DNA of 64,000 nucleotides from Virgibacillus necropolis. Lineage in GTDB: Bacteria > Bacillota > Bacilli > Bacillales > Amphibacillaceae. Shown in pieces: positions 59,593 through 64,000 of the stretch. Under the pieces are notes generated by a model. It did not search any database and was not told the DNA's origin. It was given only the letters and a program-made list of their open reading frames with translations. The stretch covers positions 2,170,001 through 2,234,000 of the forward strand of contig NZ_CP022437.1 of NCBI RefSeq assembly GCF_002224365.1, in the 5' to 3' direction. Every line of letters begins with the position of its first letter. Positions within the stretch are counted from its first letter, which is position 1. The position numbers were made by a program, and so were the translations under genes.

Positions 59593-60435
59593 ATGAGTAA
59601 ATCAATCCCAGAGATTACACTTAATGATGGCGTTACTTTGCCAGTTATCGGTTTTGGTACATATAAACTTAATGGGAACGAAGGTGTCAATGCTATCAAT
59701 AGTGCAATTGATACAGGATATAGACTAATTGATACTGCTTATAATTATGAAAACGAAGGAACTGTAGGTGAAGCCATCCGGCGCAGTTCTATTCCAAGAG
59801 AAGAATTGAAAATTACATCTAAATTACCAGGTCGTTATCAAGCATACGATAAAGCTGTCACCACCATTCAAGAATCCTTATATCGAGCAAATCTGGATTA
59901 TTATGATTTATATCTTATTCATTGGCCTAATCCTAACCAAGATAACTATGTAGAAGCTTGGCAAGCATTAATTGACGCTAAAAAATGGGGTTTGATTCGT
60001 TCTATTGGTGTTTGTAATTTCTTACCTGAACACATGAAGCGTCTAGAAAAGGAAACTGGTACGAAGCCAAGCATAAACCAAATAGAATTACACCCGTTTT
60101 TCAACCAGAATGAACAAAGAATATGGCACGAAGAGAACAATGTTAAGACAGAATCTTGGAGCCCATTAGCTCGAGCAAGTGCCGTTTTACAAAATGAAAC
60201 GATTGGAAAGATTGCCGATTATCATAACAAGACGATTTCACAAGTTATTTTGCGTTGGCACTATCAGCTAGGGGCAATCCCAATCCCTAAATCTTCAACT
60301 CCTGAACGACAACTCGAAAACATATCAATTTTTGACTTTTCTCTTAATGAAACAGAAATGAGCAGGATTGCAGAATTAACTCGTCCAGATGGTAGAATTA
60401 ACGATCTAGATCCTGCTAATTATGAAGAATTTTAA
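59593..60435 (+). CDS. aldo/keto reductase, 280 aa
   Basis: ATG behind GAAAGGAGTGATTAGCT. AKR barrel with the full tetrad: AIDTGYRLIDTAYNYENE (Asp and Tyr), ITSKLPGR (Lys), YLIHWPNP (His). The NADPH site IPIPKSSTPERQLENI is near residue 225. It is close in length and motifs to B. subtilis YtbE/YvgN, which reduce methylglyoxal and other aldehydes with NADPH. A strong terminator follows. Confidence 0.92.
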   Translation: MSKSIPEITLNDGVTLPVIGFGTYKLNGNEGVNAINSAIDTGYRLIDTAYNYENEGTVGEAIRRSSIPREELKITSKLPGRYQAYDKAVTTIQESLYRANLDYYDLYLIHWPNPNQDNYVEAWQALIDAKKWGLIRSIGVCNFLPEHMKRLEKETGTKPSINQIELHPFFNQNEQRIWHEENNVKTESWSPLARASAVLQNETIGKIADYHNKTISQVILRWHYQLGAIPIPKSSTPERQLENISIFDFSLNETEMSRIAELTRPDGRINDLDPANYEEF

Positions 60436-60456
60436 AAATGAAAGATAAAACATATC

Positions 60457-60494
60457 GGCGCACCACTTGCATGATGAGTGAATGCGCCTTTTTT
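60457..60494 (+). terminator. terminator of the aldo/keto reductase gene
   Basis: GGCGCA (60457-60462) pairs with TGCGCC (60483-60488), followed by TTTTTT. The stem words resemble module A, so the intergenic repeat may derive from such terminators. Confidence 0.8.
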
Positions 60495-60791
60495 GCTTTA
60501 TCAATTAGGCTCAATAATACCTATTGGGTTTGAAAACCATTCTGTTCTTTAGGTAGTGACGCTTAAGGAATAAGACGTAATAAAGTAATTGGATATTTGT
60601 GTTAAAATATAGAAGGGAGTAACGCAATTGATAAGAATAAGTTCTCCCGATAATAGACACATTATATAGAGTGCTGAACTAGTTTAAATAAGATATACCA
60701 AATACATAAAATAATTGTAATTTGTTCGATGCAAGTTAGTTATTTAATCAAACTTCAAGTTGCTGAACAAATCAACTGAAAGGACCATAAT
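60495..60791 (+). other. intergenic region with repeat debris and a promoter module
   Basis: TAGTGACGCTTAAGGAATAA at 60555 is a degenerate module A. TTGGATATTTGTGTTAAAAT (60589-60608) is the extended -10 module. A 13-codon frame from TTG 60628, behind GAAGGGAGTAACGCAA, looks like a cut-off gene start. The PAP2 gene begins 180 bp later. Confidence 0.5.
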
Positions 60792-61472
60792 ATGTCATTG
60801 TTATTCAACAGAAAACAGGGATATCTACTTACAGGAGCTATTTTATTAATATTGTTCTTTGCAGATGTGGCATCAGCTTATGGGGAACCGAATTTAATCG
60901 AACTCAATAAAGGGATTGGGTCTACCCTTTATAACTTCCTCGGGGCTGGCTGGATTCCATTGTTTACGGTTATTACCTATATTGGATCAGGATATGTATC
61001 CTATCCACTAACAGGAGCTTTGATCTTATATCTTTTGGTTCGAAAAAATTATTGGATTGCTGCATTGTTGGCGTATAACCTTATTGGCGTACGACAAATC
61101 AATCACCTACTAAAGTCCATTTTTGAGGTTGCGCGACCAGAGTTAGAGCCTTTGGTACATGCTAGTTATTATAGTTTTCCAAGTGGACATTCCATGAATT
61201 CTATGGCTTTTTTCGGTTTATTGGCTTTTTTACTTAGTCGATATATTTCACGATCGAAAGCTCAATCAGCTTGGATTTGGACATCAGCAGCAATATTAAT
61301 ATTTTTGATTGGGCTTAGCCGTGTTTATTTAGGTGTCCACTTTCCACTAGATGTCTTAGGTGGTTTTGCTGCAGGTGGAGCTTGGCTTTTATTGAGCATT
61401 TGTATTCACTCCTTTCTGCCATTAAAGGAAAGGTCCATTCATATGAAAAGGAGTATGGACGACGAGAGTTAA
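60792..61472 (+). CDS. PAP2-family phosphatase, 226 aa
   Basis: ATG after GAAAGGACCATAAT. Six helices and the three PAP2 motifs: KSIFEVARP (motif 1, near 111), YYSFPSGHSMNSMAF (motif 2, near 130), and SRVYLGVHFPLDVLGG (motif 3, near 178), with catalytic His residues facing outside. Such enzymes dephosphorylate undecaprenyl diphosphate or phosphatidylglycerol phosphate in the membrane. The Lys-rich tail is cytosolic. It may be a BcrC-type or general lipid phosphatase. Confidence 0.9.
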   Translation: MSLLFNRKQGYLLTGAILLILFFADVASAYGEPNLIELNKGIGSTLYNFLGAGWIPLFTVITYIGSGYVSYPLTGALILYLLVRKNYWIAALLAYNLIGVRQINHLLKSIFEVARPELEPLVHASYYSFPSGHSMNSMAFFGLLAFLLSRYISRSKAQSAWIWTSAAILIFLIGLSRVYLGVHFPLDVLGGFAAGGAWLLLSICIHSFLPLKERSIHMKRSMDDES

Positions 61473-61698
61473 GCCCCTATATTTACCATAGTTTTATTTT
61501 TAACATTAGGCATGATCAGCTACTGGATTAATAGCCATCGCCTATCTCACCCATACAGATTTCTCGCACGATGGTGAAGTTTATTCAGTATTCCTTCTGC
61601 AAGTCAGCCTTCTATCATTAATCATTCTCTATTGGAAGATTAAAAGATTCGCTAGACCATTTTCTCAAATCCAGCAGGAAAAAAATGGTGTACAGTAA
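61473..61698 (+). pseudogene. remnant of a small membrane protein, frameshifted
   Basis: Behind the PAP2 stop one frame reads PIFTIVLFLTLGMISYWINS, and another from about 61540 reads AYLTHTDFSHDGEVYSVFLL, LSLIILYWKIKRFARPF and ends TAA 61698. No start codon with a site is visible. It may once have been a gene coupled to PAP2. Confidence 0.5.
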
Positions 61699-61759
61699 TA
61701 AAATTTTACTGTCTCTTTTTTTAAAGAGCTTTAATTATAGAATAAAGGAGAATGAAAGA

Positions 61760-62542
61760 TTGACTAAAGTAATTGATATAAAAGACGTTTCATGGGAAAG
61801 ACAGAAGAAAACGATTCTATCTGATTTGCACTGGGAAGTATCGAAAGGTGAGCACTGGGCGGTACTTGGATTAAACGGATCTGGTAAAACGACCTTGCTT
61901 AATATGGTAAATGGCTATGTTTGGCCGACTACAGGCAGTGTTAGTGTATTGAAACAACCATTTGGTAAAACCGATATTAGGGAATTACGGAAATCCATTG
62001 GCTGGGTAAGTTCTTCACTTCAGGAAAGAATTAAAGGGACGGAATATGCTGAGGACATTGTGGTTAGTGGGAAATATGCGTCGATCGGATTGTATGAAAA
62101 TCCGACGGAAGTAGACTCGCAAAAAGCTTATCAAATCATGGAACAGGTTGGTTGCAGTCACCTAATAGGTCATACCTATCAAATATGTTCACAAGGAGAA
62201 AAACAAAAAGTTCTGATTGCACGTGGATTAATGGGATCACCAGAATTGTTAATATTAGATGAACCAAGCAATGGACTTGATTTTATTTCTCGAGAAGAAC
62301 TCATGTCTACCATAAATCAAGTAGCAATGAAAAAAGATGCGCCAACGATTATATTTGTAACGCATCATATTGAAGAGATATTACCGGTTTTTACTCACAC
62401 ACTATTGCTACGCGATGGAACAGTTTTTGATAGTGGTAAGAGGCACGAGGTGTTAACCAGCGAATGTCTATCACGTTTTTTTAAGAAGCCTGTAAAAATT
62501 GAATGGCATAAAGAACGACCATGGATGGTTCTTCGGGATTAA
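61760..62542 (+). CDS. ylmA: ABC transporter ATP-binding protein (YlmA-like), 260 aa
   Basis: TTG 61760 behind TAAAGGAGAATGAAAGA; an upstream in-frame start at 61685 has no site. Walker A GLNGSGKTTLLNM (near 40), Q-loop area RKSIGWVSSSLQERI, signature CSQGEKQKVLIARGL, Walker B LLILDEPSNGLD and the switch His in VTHHIEEI are all present. The order resembles B. subtilis YlmA and the ModF-type ATPases. No permease gene is next to it, so its partner is unknown. Confidence 0.85.
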   Translation: MTKVIDIKDVSWERQKKTILSDLHWEVSKGEHWAVLGLNGSGKTTLLNMVNGYVWPTTGSVSVLKQPFGKTDIRELRKSIGWVSSSLQERIKGTEYAEDIVVSGKYASIGLYENPTEVDSQKAYQIMEQVGCSHLIGHTYQICSQGEKQKVLIARGLMGSPELLILDEPSNGLDFISREELMSTINQVAMKKDAPTIIFVTHHIEEILPVFTHTLLLRDGTVFDSGKRHEVLTSECLSRFFKKPVKIEWHKERPWMVLRD

Positions 62543-62574
62543 TATAACTTAGGTGCAAGGAGTTGGTTGGTAAA

Positions 62575-63087
62575 ATGAATCGCATTATGGTAATGGGAGC
62601 GTCAGCTGGTGTAGGAAAGTCTACATTCGCACGAAAGCTAGGGGAGAAACTGGATATTGATGTCTATCATCTGGATTCTTTATACTGGAAGCCTTACTGG
62701 GTTGAAGCTTCATCGGAAGAGTTTTCAGCGAGCCAGCAAAACATTGTGACTATGGGTAAATGGATTATTGAGGGTAACTATAACAATACATATGACATTC
62801 GGGCACAAAAAGCTGATACGATTATTTATTTAGAACTTCCTTTGCTTGTATGTCTGTACCGGGTTTTCAAGCGCTGGATTCTAAATATAGGGAAAACCAG
62901 ACCAGATATGGGAAAAGATTGTAAAGAAAAATTAGATTACAAATTTCTAAAGTTCATTTGTACCACTTACAGTTCCCGTAAGAAAAAAATGAAGGTTAGG
63001 TTTCAAGAAATTGGCGATCAAAAAAATATTATTACATTGAAGAGTAAGAAGGAAATTCAGTCGTATATAACAACCTTAGGTACCTGA
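62575..63087 (+). CDS. P-loop kinase-like protein (FlaR/topology-modulation type), 170 aa
   Basis: ATG 62575 lies 12 bases behind AAGGAG. Walker A is MGASAGVGKSTFARKLGE (near residue 6). DIDVYHLDSLYWKPYWVEAS and WIIEGNYNNTYDIRAQKADT follow, the pattern of the adenylate-kinase-like FlaR family. The LID region carries WILNIGKTRPDMGKDC and many basic residues. It probably phosphorylates a small molecule. It is 32 bp behind the ABC gene and probably in one operon with it. Confidence 0.8.
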   Translation: MNRIMVMGASAGVGKSTFARKLGEKLDIDVYHLDSLYWKPYWVEASSEEFSASQQNIVTMGKWIIEGNYNNTYDIRAQKADTIIYLELPLLVCLYRVFKRWILNIGKTRPDMGKDCKEKLDYKFLKFICTTYSSRKKKMKVRFQEIGDQKNIITLKSKKEIQSYITTLGT

Positions 63088-63146
63088 ATATTCAGGTTTT
63101 AATTTTGGAAGTATCGCACGGGGACTTATGTCAGGAGGATTTATTA

Positions 63147-63929
63147 ATGGATGTAACACAGCATAACAGTAATGGTTGGGATAAAAAGGTTGAAGAAGGG
63201 GCTACATATACGAAGTCTGTAAGTGAAGAAATTATGAAAAAAAGTCAATCAGGTGAATGGGAAATAACGGTTACAACAAATAAACCTGTACCAAGAAATT
63301 GGTTTCCTAAATCACTAAGTGGATTGAAAGTCCTCTGTTTAGCATCTGGTGGAGGACAACAAGGTCCAGTTCTTGCTGCGGCAGGAGCGGATGTAACTGT
63401 TACGGACATATCTAAAAAGCAATTGGGACAAGATGAATTCGTGGCCAAACGAGATGGATTAAATCTTAAAACAGTACAGGGTGATATGTCAGACCTTAGC
63501 GACTTTATTGATGAATATTTTGACATAATCGTTAATCCTGTTTCTAACCTATTTGTAAAAGATGTGTTACCTGTATGGAAAGAAGCTGCAAGAGTTTTAA
63601 AAAATAATGGTGTTCTTATTTCCGGATTTACCAATCCTTTGTTATTTATTTTTGATGATAATCAGGAAAGGAAAGGTATTCTTGATGTGAAACACACTAT
63701 TCCATCTTCTTCCATAGATTACTTACCAAAAGATGAGGTTCAAGACTATATCAATTCAAATCAAACAATCGAATTCGCACATACGCTTGAAGACCAAATT
63801 CAAGGGCAAATTGATGCTGGTTTTGTTATTTCAGGCTTTTATGAAGATGACTTTGGAGGAACTAGGATTTTAGATAAATATATTAAAACGTTTATTGCTA
63901 CGAAGGCTATAAAAGTAAAGATTGACTAA
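63147..63929 (+). CDS. class I SAM-dependent methyltransferase, 260 aa
   Basis: ATG 63147 behind TCAGGAGGATTTATTA. Motif I LKVLCLASGGGQQGPVLAAA (near 70) is a Gly-rich variant seen in one clade of these enzymes. Then VTVTDISKKQLGQDEFVAKR (motif II), TVQGDMSDLSDF, DIIVNPVSNLFV and a C-terminal YEDDFGGTRILDKYIKTFIA. The acceptor is unknown. It follows the kinase by 60 bp and may share its transcript. Confidence 0.88.
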   Translation: MDVTQHNSNGWDKKVEEGATYTKSVSEEIMKKSQSGEWEITVTTNKPVPRNWFPKSLSGLKVLCLASGGGQQGPVLAAAGADVTVTDISKKQLGQDEFVAKRDGLNLKTVQGDMSDLSDFIDEYFDIIVNPVSNLFVKDVLPVWKEAARVLKNNGVLISGFTNPLLFIFDDNQERKGILDVKHTIPSSSIDYLPKDEVQDYINSNQTIEFAHTLEDQIQGQIDAGFVISGFYEDDFGGTRILDKYIKTFIATKAIKVKID

Positions 63930-63940
63930 GTGTTTTAGGT

Positions 63941-64000
63941 ATGATGGTGGCATATCCATATGTAGAGACTGGTGCAATCATAATGACAAATACAGATTTA
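63941..64000 (+). CDS. start or fragment of a serine-hydrolase-like gene cut by the window end
   Basis: From ATG 63941 an open frame reads MVAYPYVETGAIIMTNTD to the window edge. The words resemble the end of the beta-lactamase-like serine hydrolase domain, not its start. Only AGGT precedes the ATG. It may therefore be a truncated C-terminal fragment. Confidence 0.3.
   Translation, partial: MMVAYPYVETGAIIMTNTDL

Noticed and set aside
3049-60494. The intergenic repeat as a CRISPR array
   Set aside because: Copies are dispersed by kilobases, differ in sequence, and are not separated by uniform spacers; no cas genes are present.

Overview
The window looks like chromosomal DNA of a low-GC Firmicute of the family Bacillaceae (Bacillus sensu lato). 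The evidence is AT-rich DNA, strong AGGAGG-type ribosome binding sites, frequent GTG and TTG starts, and families typical of the group: a Tat-exported PhoD, a divergent alkA / adaA-adaB locus, MocR regulators, a DUF4179 anti-sigma protein, and CBO0543, YesK and cxxc_20_cxxc small proteins. I saw no rRNA, tRNA, CRISPR array or prophage. The genus cannot be fixed from what is here.

Layout. 0-5 kb is decayed: a broken dTDP-rhamnose operon (rmlA tail, a variant rmlC, an rmlD stub), a methyltransferase with in-frame stops, and a truncated IS110 element. 5-15 kb holds small membrane proteins, a phosphotransferase, a lipoprotein, PspC, a truncated NCS1 permease, an IS3 remnant, DinB and GNAT proteins. 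15-27 kb is better kept: a creatinase-like M24 hydrolase convergent with a sodium:solute symporter, VOC, YdjM-like, a phytase-like esterase, HAD, a gamma-glutamyl hydrolase / cyclotransferase pair, and PhoD with PhoP-box-like repeats upstream. 26.5-30.5 kb is another decay zone. 31-43 kb has an ECF sigma / anti-sigma operon, a MocR gene divergent from an EamA transporter, and the alkylation-repair cluster. 43-51.5 kb is a run of short, mostly single genes (pentapeptide protein, CAT-like enzyme, small membrane proteins, LysR-LysE, PucR-EamA). 51.7-64 kb holds a Cys/Met-type PLP enzyme, PaiB with a divergent MocR, a three-domain RidA protein, methyltransferases, a copper four-helix protein, an aldo-keto reductase, PAP2 and an ABC ATPase.

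The most unusual feature is the intergenic DNA. A dispersed two-part repeat (module A about GATCGGGCGC-N7-GAATAA, often closing into a GCGCCC hairpin; module B about GGGCCATATT-N3-GAATAA) occurs more than twenty times, nearly always between genes. It is sometimes followed by a third part, an extended -10 promoter (ATATTTATGTTAAAAT). Genes therefore often sit as repeat-terminator / promoter / single-gene units. One such unit of 300 bp exists twice (3112-3411 and 46757-47057), with both ends in the repeat. Two copies of an IS110 non-coding end run into the repeat, and a stem-loop inside that end carries the repeat's core word CGGGCGC, as a target guide of an IS110 bridge RNA would.

About twenty genes are broken by frameshifts, stops or truncation. 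Many shifts lie in short homopolymers, so some may be assembly errors, but in-frame stops and repeat-bounded truncations show real decay too.
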